DNA from: an uncultured Myxococcales bacterium
Lineage (GTDB): Bacteria; Myxococcota_A; UBA9042
Direction: 5' to 3'
Length of the DNA stretch: 64,000 nucleotides
Assembly (NCBI GenBank): GCA_903955385.1
Contig: CAJBNH010000135.1
Location: 1 to 64,000 of the forward strand
Below the pieces are notes generated by a model. The model saw nothing but the letters and a program-made list of their open reading frames with translations, had not been told where the DNA came from and searched no databases. Positions 43,439-52,257 of the stretch are shown one piece after another. The translations under genes were made by a program, and so were the position numbers. How positions within the stretch are numbered: position 1 is the stretch's first letter; each line of letters opens with the position of its first letter.

Positions 43439-45037
43439 CTAGCGGGCTTTGGACTGCTCGCGGATGCGCCGCACAAACGCCATCACCGCCTCGACCACCG
43501 CTGCGGCCTCGGCGTCGAGCAGCAGCTCGTGGCCGCTCTTGTCGAACCACGCCATTTGCTTGTCCTTGGACGAAGCTTTCTCCCGCACCAGCGCTTGGGC
43601 TGAGGGCGCGACCACCTTGTCTCGCCGTCCCCCGACCACCAGCATCGGCGCCTTGACGAAGGACAGCAGGTGCGCCACCTCTCGCGCATAGTCCAGCAGC
43701 GACGCGAAGGTGGCGGTGGGAAAGCGCTTGTAGTTGCGGTCTTCCCGCTTGCGGCAGCCCTGGTCGGCATACGCGTTGGGCGACGGCCAGGACGGCACCA
43801 CCTTGGCCAGCGCCGGAGTGAGGAAAGCTAGCGGATCCGCGAACTTCAGGGCGGGAGCCAGCACCGCCACCCCGGCCACCTTGTCGCGATGGCGCGCTGC
43901 AAGCTCCAGCGCCACCAGACCGCCCATCGACAAACCGACGACCACGACCTGTTCACACTCCTGCCACAGGTCCAACAGCGCGTTTTCACCATCGGCGTAC
44001 CAGTCGCGGTGGGTCACCCCGTTCAGGTCGCGCCACAGGCCGCCATGTCCTCGCAAGATCGGCAGGCGGTACGGCAGGTTTGCGGCATCCAGAGGCGCGA
44101 CCAGCGGATCGACGCAGTGGATGTCCGACGTGAAGCCGTGCAGCACCAGCACGCCCAGCGGAGCCTTGTGGCCTCGCGGAAGACCCTGCGGCGACCTCGA
44201 GAAGGCGTAGGGCGGCAGCGTCTCAGGCTTGGTCCGCGTCTGCACGGGCACCTGGATCGGCACGTGGTCCCGGCTGAAGTCGACCAACTCAGAGATCTGC
44301 GCCATCACCTGATGCGTGCGTCGCGCCAGCTCCTCACGCCCCACGTCGGCATTTGCCCGGAAGTGCAGGGGCTTGCCGAAACGGACCGTGACCGGGGCGG
44401 ACTTGGGCAGCGGAGGAAACAGCTCCATGCGCGGATAGGCCTCGGGCGGAAAAGCGAGGCCTGTCCCGGAGATTCCGCAAGGGATGATCGGAGCCCCCGT
44501 CGCCATGGCCACGCGCACGATACCCGAGTGGCCGCGCAGCAGGCCGGTATCCGACTCGACGTCCCAGCGCGGGATGTTCTCTTCGCCGGGAATCGTGCCT
44601 TCGGGGAACATCACCACGACCTTGCAATCGCGCACGGCCTGGATGATCTCGTCGAGCCCGCCGCCCGCGCCGCCGCGCTGCACATACAGACCGTCGAACA
44701 CCTCGATCATGCGCCGCAAGATCGGCCAGTGCTTGAATTCGGCCTTGGCGACGAAGTGCAGTTGGCGTTGCGTGGCCACCGCCAGCACTTGCACGTCCAG
44801 CCATGAGCGGTGGTTGGGGGCGATCAGGCAGCCGCCGGTCGCGGGGATGTTCGCCTCGTCCAGGACCTCCAGCTGGTACTGATGGTCGAAGGATTTGCGC
44901 AGCATCCGCTTGGCGGTGACGGTCAGCTTGCCCCGCAGCGGCTCGTACACGCCGGCCTTGCGTGCGGCGTCCAGGCTCGCCCCCATCACGCGGTCCAATG
45001 GCATCAGGACCCTGTTCAGGACCTCGTAAGATTCCAT
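43439..45037 (-). CDS. Fusion of PlsC-type acyltransferase and alpha/beta hydrolase
   Basis: 532 residues; ATG 45037 with GGGAGGG. Residues ~50-250 are a 1-acyl-glycerol-3-phosphate acyltransferase domain with the NHxxxxD motif (His76, Asp81) and 'FPEGT' (144-148). Residues ~290-532 are an alpha/beta hydrolase: 'LVLHGFTSD', nucleophile Ser370 in 'GLSMGG', the acid in 'GGRRDKVV', and His in 'KSGHELLLD'. This looks like a monoacylglycerol-lipase or carboxylesterase type. One chain would thus carry both acyl-adding and acyl-removing activities, perhaps for phospholipid remodelling. No membrane helix is obvious; likely membrane-associated. Confidence 0.85.
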   Translation of the reverse strand: MESYEVLNRVLMPLDRVMGASLDAARKAGVYEPLRGKLTVTAKRMLRKSFDHQYQLEVLDEANIPATGGCLIAPNHRSWLDVQVLAVATQRQLHFVAKAEFKHWPILRRMIEVFDGLYVQRGGAGGGLDEIIQAVRDCKVVVMFPEGTIPGEENIPRWDVESDTGLLRGHSGIVRVAMATGAPIIPCGISGTGLAFPPEAYPRMELFPPLPKSAPVTVRFGKPLHFRANADVGREELARRTHQVMAQISELVDFSRDHVPIQVPVQTRTKPETLPPYAFSRSPQGLPRGHKAPLGVLVLHGFTSDIHCVDPLVAPLDAANLPYRLPILRGHGGLWRDLNGVTHRDWYADGENALLDLWQECEQVVVVGLSMGGLVALELAARHRDKVAGVAVLAPALKFADPLAFLTPALAKVVPSWPSPNAYADQGCRKREDRNYKRFPTATFASLLDYAREVAHLLSFVKAPMLVVGGRRDKVVAPSAQALVREKASSKDKQMAWFDKSGHELLLDAEAAAVVEAVMAFVRRIREQSKAR

Positions 45038-45066
45038 TTGCGCCCTCCCGGATTCGGTCTTCGGGC

Positions 45067-45095
45067 AGCTTAGGCCTTGCCGGGGGGCTTGACCA
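45067..45095 (-). promoter_or_regulatory. Candidate promoter of the PlsC-hydrolase fusion
   Basis: Minus strand: TGGTCA (45095-45090), 17 bp, TAAGCT (45072-45067), 30 nt before ATG 45037. Confidence 0.45.
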
Positions 45096-45133
45096 TCGAC
45101 ACGACCTCACCCGTGAGCAGCACCGGGGGACTT

Positions 45134-45163
45134 GAAACCCACCTGAAACCCGGCGAAGGTTTC
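45134..45163. promoter_or_regulatory. GAAACC repeats in a divergent intergenic region
   Basis: GAAACC occurs at 45134-45139 and 45145-45150 (11 bp apart, one helical turn) and inverted as GGTTTC at 45158-45163. It sits between the leftward PlsC fusion and the rightward lipoprotein, where an operator could affect both. Confidence 0.3.
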
Positions 45164-45259
45164 GGCAGCGAATTCTTGGCCACCCGATTTCCGCAGGGTT
45201 GACCCGACGTCCGCCGGTCGCGGCCGTGCGGCGCTTGCGTCCCTGCAGAGGTATCACCG

Positions 45260-45637
45260 ATGAAGCACCTGATTCTTCTATTGATTCTCGTGGCGACTCT
45301 GGCTTGCGAGTCGGCAATTTCCGATCCCATCGATGTGTCGGGCGCCCTCGATGCGGACGGGACAACCAGCGACGCTGCGGGCGACGCGAACCCGCTGGAC
45401 CTCGACGTGACGCCCGACACGATCGGGCAGGACGGCACCGCGACCGGCACCGAACCCTGCAACCTGTTCTGTGAGGACATGGTCGCCGCGTGCCCGGCGC
45501 AGGACACGCTGCAGACCTGCCTGCACAGCTGTGAGCAAGAGGTCGACGTGGACCCCGACGCAGCCGCCTTGGCTTGCGCCGCTGCGGCAAAGGACTGTGC
45601 GGCGGTCAACAAGTGCTGGCCGCTGCTGTTCAATTGA
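45260..45637 (+). CDS. Small Cys-rich lipoprotein
   Basis: 125 residues; ATG 45260 with AGAGG. The lipobox 'LATLAC' gives Cys16, followed by an Asp/Ala/Thr-rich tether to about residue 65. The C-terminal ~55 residues contain eight Cys in a regular 'CNLFCEDMVAAC...CLHSCEQEV...CAAAAKDCAAVNKC' spacing, suggesting a disulphide-bonded helical hairpin. Function unknown; such proteins are common in Myxococcota. Confidence 0.75.
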   Translation: MKHLILLLILVATLACESAISDPIDVSGALDADGTTSDAAGDANPLDLDVTPDTIGQDGTATGTEPCNLFCEDMVAACPAQDTLQTCLHSCEQEVDVDPDAAALACAAAAKDCAAVNKCWPLLFN

Positions 45638-45678
45638 CGCAGCGATGCAGCGGTCTGGCATCCCGGCGGGTCTGACCG

Positions 45679-48600
45679 TCACGCCTTGCGGCGGCGCAGG
45701 GTCCAAAGCGCAAGCAAGAGCGCAAGGCCCCAGGTCCCGGGCGTGACCGGCGTCGGTCGTCCCCCTGCACGGCAGCCGCACCCTGGGTCTGCAGGCGGGG
45801 CGGCGGCGCCGACGTCTGCGGTATCCGCTTGCAGGTCAGTGGGTTGTGCTGTGTCGCCGGTCGCGCCGTCCAGCTCGGGGTCGGCCACCTGCACATCGGC
45901 GATCGCGGCATCGTCGCCGCCCGTGTCGGCCACCGCGCTGTCGCCGATCTGGTCCGCTTCAGAGACGGTATCCCCGGCATCCGGCTCGGGATCCGGATTG
46001 GCGATCGCCGCACACGGGTCTTGCGCCACCGTCGCGTGCACCAGCTGGGTTACCAGGTCCAACCTCGCCGTCTGGGGCCACACGCTCTCCAGCGGGACGC
46101 CCATCAACAGCGTTCGGGAACCGCCCGGCAGGTCCTTGCGCACGGCCGCGACTTGGGAGCCACCCGCATAAGCGAAGACCGGCACGCCCGCGCCTTTGGC
46201 CACGAGCACGTCGGCCGCTTGCACGTCGTACGTCTGGTGGGAGCCATCGTCGAACGTCCACGCCCCTTGAATTCCCCCGGCGTCCGCGGTCGGTTGCAAG
46301 CCGTAACTGTCCGCATCGTCTGCGGCATAACGCGCGCCGAACCACGTCTCCAGCCAGTCGCCGCCGCCTGCGCCGCCCTCGACATCCAGCGTTCGCGCCA
46401 CCTCGGCCCCGTGCAGCCACAGCGTTCGGCCCGTGCCGCCCTGCAGCCAGTCGGTCAAGTGCAGTCGCTCGGCCGCGTCCAGAACCCCTTCAGACGCATC
46501 CTGTTCTCCCGCTGCCCAGTCCAGCAGGGCATAGCCACCGAGATCCAGCCCCGCAACGGCGCCTCGCTCGGCCGAGTCGACGCCCAGTCCCGCCGCAGCC
46601 AGCGCCTGCACTTGCAACACGCTGTAGTCAAAGGTGTTCATGTGGTCCTGACGCAGACGTTGCACCAGACCCAGACCAAAAATGCCAAGGTCGTCCCATG
46701 GCGCCATGCCCGCGTCCAAGCGCGTGAAACCGGTGACCGTCAGCGCCCGCCGACCGCCTGCGCACCCCTCGACCGCGCCTACCGTGGCCGACGGCAGCGA
46801 CCGCCCGCCCGCGTTGACGGCCACCACCCTCGCGAACACCGGGACCGCGCCGTTGGGCAGGGTGACGGTCAGGTGGGTCTGCTGCACCGCCGTCCCCGCG
46901 TCGAACCCCAGACCATCGCTGGAGGTTTGCACCAGATACGACTCTGCCGCGTCCCCCAACGCCCCGCCCGACGCGCCCGGCTGCCACGACAGCAGCGCCT
47001 GACCCGTCGCCGTGTGGACCAGCGACACGGCCTGGGGCGGCTCCGGCAGCAGGTGCAGCGGCAACTTGTCGCGGTTGGCAAAGTAGGTGGCGATGGCTTT
47101 GTAGAGCGACCGCGCCAGCAGGTGGCGAAAACGCGGCTCGCGCAGGGCGTTGGCGTCGGCCAGCGTCGAGTGGAAGGCCGCTTCGATCAGCGCCGACGGC
47201 ATCTCCGGGTTGTGGGTCGGGTTGATCTCGCCAAACCAGGCGGTCAACAGGCCGCGGTCCTGCCACGCGGGGTCCCACAGCTTGCGGATGTCGGCCACCA
47301 CGATGTTCTGCACCAATTGGCCGAACGCGTCCGAACCCTTGGCGCCCGTGAAGATGTACTCGCCGTTCGGGTCATTGGGTCCGTAGACATAGGTCGAGGT
47401 GCCGCGCGCCGGGCTCGGGGCGTTGGTGTGCCACGACAGGAAGATGGCGTCCTCGTTGGCCTCGTGGTCCCAGGCGGCCAAGCGGCTGCGGCAGGTGACG
47501 TCGTCGTTGCCGTCCGAGGTGTTGCTGTCGTAGACGGCGGCAGGCGCTCCGGAGAATTGTGCGTAAGTACGGCAACTTTCCTCCCACCGTGGGCGGCCGG
47601 ATGTCGGGCCTGCTGCGGGAGGGTTGCCGGTGCCGCGGACGATGTCGCCCACACCGCCGCCCAAGCGCACGACGTCCGCGATCAGATAGCGGTTCGCCAG
47701 ACCGGCTTGCGTGTCGTTGTGCAGCAGGACCGCACCCTTGGCCTCGCTGACGCCCGCCGCGAAGGCGAAGTGCCCCAGATACACCCAAGTCTGGCCGTGG
47801 CGGGTCTGGTCGATCCGCAGGTGGGTCACGCCTCCCAAGTGGCGGACCTCGACGTGGGCATCCGGGACGCGGTTGGCCCCGGCGGTGTAGCCCAGATAGA
47901 CGGCGTATCGACCGGTGACGGGCACTTGAGGCACGTAGCGGGCGGCGGCGGTTGCCTGTCCCGCCACCGCAGGAACCGCGCGGTAGCTGGCCAAAGCAAA
48001 CGGGTTTGCGTCGTTCGCATAGGGAGCTTTGCCGTTGCCGAAACCGGGGTTGGTCCCCTGCTGGAAGGCGGCGCTGCCGGTCTCGTCGTAACCGGCGCCG
48101 TTCGCCCCCTTGCCGTCGCCATCGTCGACCACCGCCGTCGCCGACTGCAGATCGCGCTCACGCATCGTCACGACCCGCGCGCCGGCGTTCTCCAGCATCG
48201 GGATCAGGTAGTGCAGCGCGGCTTCGGCATTCAGCAGATCCTCCACCAGATCGTGGGTGTTGCCGCGCTGGGTCGCCCACCGATCGAGTGTCTGATTCCA
48301 GGTGAAGCCGTGGCCGGGGCTCAGGTAGACGTGCTTGCCGGCCAGACCCCCGCCGCCGTCCTCCGAAGGCGCTTGCGGCACCAAGGTTCCCGACGCGGGC
48401 GAGGCCGGGACCGGCCCCTCCCACGGACGGCGAGGCAGCGGCAGAGTCGGCGTCAACAGTTGATTCAGCGGGCGGAATTCGCCGCGGCGAATCCCTTGGG
48501 CCGGCACCGCTCGCGGCGCCTGTGCCCACAACACCACCGTCCGCACCTGCGCGGGCAAGGGGGCGGGGCAAGCCGACGGCCCACTCTGGTCGTCACAGGG

Positions 48601-48879
48601 GGCGTCCGCCCGCGCGCCGATGCGGGCCAGCCACAGGCGCTGCAGCTGCTCGACCCACACCTCGTTCAACCCCCCGCCCTGTTTGCGGATCTGCGCGACC
48701 AGCGCCGCAGGCAGCGTCACCCGCACATCGGCGCGGGCGTCGTGCACGCTTCGCGACAACTCGCGGACCCCGGACAGCGACTCGTCGTGACGAGGGCCAG
48801 CGGCGTTGCAGGGAACGGGAGCCAGCGACAGAACGGCACAAGCCGCAAGCAGCGAAACCAGGACCGGAGCAGGTTGCAT
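45679..48879 (-). CDS. N-acetylmuramoyl-L-alanine amidase with golvesin-like insert and MYXO-CTERM tail
   Basis: 1066 residues; ATG 48879 with GAGGA. Signal peptide to ~26. The amidase_3-type catalytic domain starts at 'HVYLSPGHGFTW' (zinc His190), continues with a helix containing Glu213 and Glu219, and ends with 'SWHTN' (His484) and 'SALIEAAFHS' (Glu566). Between them (~295-410) sits a golvesin/Xly-type binding domain ('TWVYLGHFAFAAG'). A fibronectin-III-like segment (~615-700) follows, then further domains of unknown type. From residue 1034 comes 'CGCRAGG', a Leu-rich helix and RRRKA: a MYXO-CTERM signal. Cleaves the peptide stem from peptidoglycan, probably at the cell surface. Confidence 0.85.
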   Translation of the reverse strand: MQPAPVLVSLLAACAVLSLAPVPCNAAGPRHDESLSGVRELSRSVHDARADVRVTLPAALVAQIRKQGGGLNEVWVEQLQRLWLARIGARADAPCDDQSGPSACPAPLPAQVRTVVLWAQAPRAVPAQGIRRGEFRPLNQLLTPTLPLPRRPWEGPVPASPASGTLVPQAPSEDGGGGLAGKHVYLSPGHGFTWNQTLDRWATQRGNTHDLVEDLLNAEAALHYLIPMLENAGARVVTMRERDLQSATAVVDDGDGKGANGAGYDETGSAAFQQGTNPGFGNGKAPYANDANPFALASYRAVPAVAGQATAAARYVPQVPVTGRYAVYLGYTAGANRVPDAHVEVRHLGGVTHLRIDQTRHGQTWVYLGHFAFAAGVSEAKGAVLLHNDTQAGLANRYLIADVVRLGGGVGDIVRGTGNPPAAGPTSGRPRWEESCRTYAQFSGAPAAVYDSNTSDGNDDVTCRSRLAAWDHEANEDAIFLSWHTNAPSPARGTSTYVYGPNDPNGEYIFTGAKGSDAFGQLVQNIVVADIRKLWDPAWQDRGLLTAWFGEINPTHNPEMPSALIEAAFHSTLADANALREPRFRHLLARSLYKAIATYFANRDKLPLHLLPEPPQAVSLVHTATGQALLSWQPGASGGALGDAAESYLVQTSSDGLGFDAGTAVQQTHLTVTLPNGAVPVFARVVAVNAGGRSLPSATVGAVEGCAGGRRALTVTGFTRLDAGMAPWDDLGIFGLGLVQRLRQDHMNTFDYSVLQVQALAAAGLGVDSAERGAVAGLDLGGYALLDWAAGEQDASEGVLDAAERLHLTDWLQGGTGRTLWLHGAEVARTLDVEGGAGGGDWLETWFGARYAADDADSYGLQPTADAGGIQGAWTFDDGSHQTYDVQAADVLVAKGAGVPVFAYAGGSQVAAVRKDLPGGSRTLLMGVPLESVWPQTARLDLVTQLVHATVAQDPCAAIANPDPEPDAGDTVSEADQIGDSAVADTGGDDAAIADVQVADPELDGATGDTAQPTDLQADTADVGAAAPPADPGCGCRAGGRPTPVTPGTWGLALLLALWTLRRRKA

Positions 48880-48931
48880 GGGAAAGTCCTCGCCGATCTC
48901 GGTCGCGGCGTCGCGTCAGGTCGGGTCGCTG

Positions 48932-50314
48932 CTACTTGGCCCCGCAGGTCAGCAGCGCAGCACCCGACTTCGTCATGGCGTGAAAGTCGATGTCATAAGT
49001 CACCGCCAGCCGGTCACTCTGCGCCGCGAGCTCGGGTCGCTTCAGCCCGTTGATGCCTGTGCGCGGCAGCTCGAGCACGTTGCTGGCGGTCGACAGGTCC
49101 GCGCCGTGCAGCCGCACGAACCGCAAGTCATGGTCGCCGACGCAGCCGCCGCAGATGTAGATCACCGAGCCAAACGCCCACGTCAGCACCACGTCGTCGC
49201 CCACAACTTCCAGCGCCGGGTCGACGTGCTCGAAGTCCGCCACCGCAGTCTGCACCTCGCGCGGCACCCCCACGGGCTTGCCATCCGTGCCAAGGCGTTG
49301 CAGCGCCGTCACCGACGCCGAGCTGCCCTCGCCAAAACCGCCGCCCGTGCCCGGCAGGGTGGTGCGCACGGTCAGGGCGACCATGAATCCATCGCCGAAT
49401 GGCACCAGATCTCCCAGCGAAGTCGAGAGCTTGGCCGTTGCTGTTGTCGAGATCCGCCAAGCGCTGCCCACCGGCTTGCCGCTGTCGTCAGTCGCCACGG
49501 CCCAGACTTCGGTCCAACCCAGATCGCTCGACTGGTCCCACGCGACCAGAAAGCCGGTCGAGGTCTTGGCTCCCCGCAGGTTGTAGGACCAGGCCGGCGG
49601 CAGGTCCGACGACCCCCCCACGGGCTTGAGGTCGGCGCCCAGCAGCGTCGCCTTCACCTTGTCGTTGGTGCCCCACAGCAGCAGCGCCTGTTCGCCTTTC
49701 GCAATCAGCTGGTACACCCGGGGACCGTTCGGATCCGCCACGCCCGGCACCGCCAGCGGCCCCAGCACCACCTGACCCGTCGCATTGACCCGCGCGGCGT
49801 GGACCTGCGCCCCGCCGCCCCCAAGCGCTCGCGCCCACACCACCGTCACGGTGTCGCCGGTGCTGGCCGACTGGCAGTCGCTGTCGTAGCCTCCGTCCGA
49901 GGCGCCTATCGCAAAGGGTTCTGAGGTCTTGCCCGTCACGCCGGCCCAGTGGCCGAACACGCCCCCCTCGACGCCGTCGCCGCCGAATCCGCTCTGCCGA
50001 CACTGCGTGACCAGAAAGCCGTCGGCCCCCGCCGCAACGGTGCCGCCCGCCGACATGCCCAGAAACGGCACGGCGTCTTTCTTGTCCAGCACGCACACAT
50101 GGCTCTGGGTGCCAGGGTGGTCGAGGATCGGTCCCGTCGGCTGCACGGTGTCGGCCGGCACATCCGCTGTAGTGTCCAAGGGTTCGATCGCATCCGCGGC
50201 GCCATCGGCCGTATCGGCGGGGGTGCCGGCATTGCCCGATGAGGCATCGCATGCCGTCAGGGAGGGCAGCGCGGCCGCGAGCGAGACGGCGAGCAGGAAA
50301 CGCAGGTTGCGCAT
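48932..50314 (-). CDS. Lipoprotein, beta-propeller-like, unknown function
   Basis: 460 residues; ATG 50314 with GAGGAA. Lipobox 'SLTAC' with Cys22, then an Asp/Thr/Ala tether. The body has repeated beta-rich units such as 'GEQALLLWGTNDKV', 'TGFLVAWDQSSD' and 'GDGFMVALTV', the look of a beta-propeller without known catalytic motifs. It lies between the serpin (51 nt) and the amidase (52 nt) in the same direction, so the three may share a transcript. Confidence 0.75.
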   Translation of the reverse strand: MRNLRFLLAVSLAAALPSLTACDASSGNAGTPADTADGAADAIEPLDTTADVPADTVQPTGPILDHPGTQSHVCVLDKKDAVPFLGMSAGGTVAAGADGFLVTQCRQSGFGGDGVEGGVFGHWAGVTGKTSEPFAIGASDGGYDSDCQSASTGDTVTVVWARALGGGGAQVHAARVNATGQVVLGPLAVPGVADPNGPRVYQLIAKGEQALLLWGTNDKVKATLLGADLKPVGGSSDLPPAWSYNLRGAKTSTGFLVAWDQSSDLGWTEVWAVATDDSGKPVGSAWRISTTATAKLSTSLGDLVPFGDGFMVALTVRTTLPGTGGGFGEGSSASVTALQRLGTDGKPVGVPREVQTAVADFEHVDPALEVVGDDVVLTWAFGSVIYICGGCVGDHDLRFVRLHGADLSTASNVLELPRTGINGLKRPELAAQSDRLAVTYDIDFHAMTKSGAALLTCGAK

Positions 50315-50365
50315 GGGGTTCCTCAGGTGGCCGGGTTTCTGGGGGCGAAAGCGAGGCAGTGCAAG

Positions 50366-51739
50366 CTAGTTCGCGGTCGGATCCACCACCCGGCCGATGA
50401 ACAGCACGGTCTGGGTGGCGCGGTCGCGGATCATGAACAGGAACGGCCGATCGACGACCAGCATCGGAGGATCCGGGACCGCAGCCGTGTCGTTGAAGAT
50501 CACCGCCGTGGCTGCCGCTGCTTCCGTCCCCGCCTCGTTGACCTTGATGAAGGCCTTGTGCAGCACGTCCGCGATGTACAGCGAGTTGGGGTCTGCGATG
50601 CCCGAGAAGTTCGCTTGGGCCGCGTCGAAAGCAGCGGGCATCCCGAGTTCTTTCAACGCATTGGCGAGTCCTGAGGTCGAGGTGAACTCAAACTTCGGCA
50701 GCGTCAGGATCACCTCGGTGTTGCCCAGGCTCTCGACCACCTGCGCCAACGTTGTCGCGCTCAGCCCGGCCTCGAATGCAGCGAACTGCCCCGCATCGGG
50801 CACCACCAACACCATGTCCAGCTGCTGCCCATCGTACGGGATCGCGACGGCCTGCCAGCCCTGACCCTTGCCGTACAGCATCTCAGCCGTCCCGTTCATC
50901 CGCTGGGCCGTCACCTTTGAACCATCAAGCCGGGTGAAGTCGCCAGGTTGCGTCGCCTGGACCTCGAACGGCGTGGCCCACGCGGCGTTGAAGTAGATGG
51001 CGTTGGTCAGCACCAGCTTGGTGTCCGACGTGACCGCACCTTCCGGGATCAGGTTCTTGATCTTGCCCTCGGTCTTCTCCTCGACCCACGCGTTGATGGT
51101 CAGCCGCGCAGCCTCGGTGGCGGCGATGAAGTCGACCACGTGCATCCCGGCCCCGTAGTTCAGCGCCAGCAGGTCAAGGAACGCGGGCAGGAATGGGTAG
51201 TTCTTCTGTCCCCACAAGGCATTGGCGATCTTCAGGCGGAACTTGCCACCGTCCGACCCCTGCTTGCCCTCCGCGCGCGACTCGAGCGTCAGGTCCAGCG
51301 TGTTCAGCGCCGGGTGCACCTGCGCTTGCGGCAGCGCCCAGTGGAACGTGTCGGCAATCTGGTCGGCGGTCTGCCCCACGGCGCCGCCCCACACCATCGC
51401 AAGGGCGAGCGAGATCGAGTACGGCGAGTACAGCAGGTTGCCCGGCTGCTTGGCCAGCACCCCGTAAAGATCCAGACCAAACGCGGTGTTGGCCTGCGCC
51501 ACGGCCAGCACGTCGGCCGGCGGCGCATCGGCAGCGGTCAGCCGCGCCTTGTCGGATGCAAAGTACTCGCTCTCGGCAGGGGCGATGGCGTCCCCCGCGA
51601 TGCTGTCGGCGGCGACGGCGTCCGGCGCGTCGGCAGAGCTCGACGAAGCGGTGTCGCAACCAGCCAGCGACAGGACGGCGGCAGCGCACAGGCAGCCGAG
51701 GGCGACGGTCAGCATCGAGGGGCGGAGTAGGGTGAGCAT
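50366..51739 (-). CDS. Serpin-family protease inhibitor, lipoprotein
   Basis: 457 residues from ATG 51739 (GGAGG site). Lipobox 'LSLAGC' near residue 28. The serpin fold is complete: 'NLLYSPYSISLALAMVWGGA', 'TEGKIKNLIPEGAV', 'LVLTNAIYFNAAW', and at the end 'DRPFLFMIRD' with 'LFIGRVVDP'. The reactive-loop hinge 'EAGTEAAAATA' has the small residues needed for loop insertion, so it should be inhibitory. The loop then reads 'VIFNDTAAVPDPP'; by count from the hinge the scissile residue is near Thr/Ala, suggesting an elastase-like target. It probably protects the cell surface from foreign or own proteases. Confidence 0.85.
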   Translation of the reverse strand: MLTLLRPSMLTVALGCLCAAAVLSLAGCDTASSSSADAPDAVAADSIAGDAIAPAESEYFASDKARLTAADAPPADVLAVAQANTAFGLDLYGVLAKQPGNLLYSPYSISLALAMVWGGAVGQTADQIADTFHWALPQAQVHPALNTLDLTLESRAEGKQGSDGGKFRLKIANALWGQKNYPFLPAFLDLLALNYGAGMHVVDFIAATEAARLTINAWVEEKTEGKIKNLIPEGAVTSDTKLVLTNAIYFNAAWATPFEVQATQPGDFTRLDGSKVTAQRMNGTAEMLYGKGQGWQAVAIPYDGQQLDMVLVVPDAGQFAAFEAGLSATTLAQVVESLGNTEVILTLPKFEFTSTSGLANALKELGMPAAFDAAQANFSGIADPNSLYIADVLHKAFIKVNEAGTEAAAATAVIFNDTAAVPDPPMLVVDRPFLFMIRDRATQTVLFIGRVVDPTAN

Positions 51740-51817
51740 CGAGGCCTCCAGACGTGGGTGCATCCCTTTGTACAGCAAGACGCGTGCCAGCGCAGCCGTG
51801 GGATCGATCCGCAGAGG

Positions 51818-51845
51818 AGTGTAGCCAGAATCAAGGGTTGTGGAA
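51818..51845 (-). promoter_or_regulatory. Candidate promoter of the serpin gene
   Basis: Minus strand: TTCCAC (51845-51840), 16 bp, TACACT (51823-51818). The leader to ATG 51739 is about 70 nt. Confidence 0.35.
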
Positions 51846-51918
51846 GCAGGCGGTGCGGGGCTCGGCGCGGGGGTGTTGTCTGTTGCGACATGTGGATAAA
51901 TTCGACATGACGGCCCCC

Positions 51919-52257
51919 TCAACGCCCAAGGACCAAACGAACGCCTTCCTCGATCGATGTGCATTTGTCGGCAGGCAGCGAGCCGATCCTCGCGACCAGC
52001 GCCGCCTTGTCCACGGTCGCGATTTGCGAGACGTTCACGACACACCGCTCAGGCACGCCCCCGCATCCTGCCGGCAGCAGCACGTTGCCCGGCGCACCTG
52101 CGAGCACCACGTTGCGCGTGACGGCGGCGACGACAACGGTGGCGATTCGGCTTGCGTTGAACGCGTCGCTTTGCAGCACGACCGCGGGACGTCGCAGCGC
52201 AGGTGCGGAGCCTCGCGGCACCCCGAAGTCGACCCACCACACCTCGCCCTGCCGCAT
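51919..52257 (-). CDS. MazF/PemK-family toxin (endoribonuclease)
   Basis: 112 residues from ATG 52257, which overlaps the antitoxin stop as TGATG; two GTG codons just upstream are alternatives. Family motifs: 'RQGEVWWVDFG' at the start, 'RRPAVVLQSDAFN', and 'CVVNVSQIATVDKAAL'. MazF toxins cut mRNA at short single-stranded motifs. Placed after its antitoxin, the usual order. Full length for the family, so probably functional. Confidence 0.88.
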   Translation of the reverse strand: MRQGEVWWVDFGVPRGSAPALRRPAVVLQSDAFNASRIATVVVAAVTRNVVLAGAPGNVLLPAGCGGVPERCVVNVSQIATVDKAALVARIGSLPADKCTSIEEGVRLVLGR

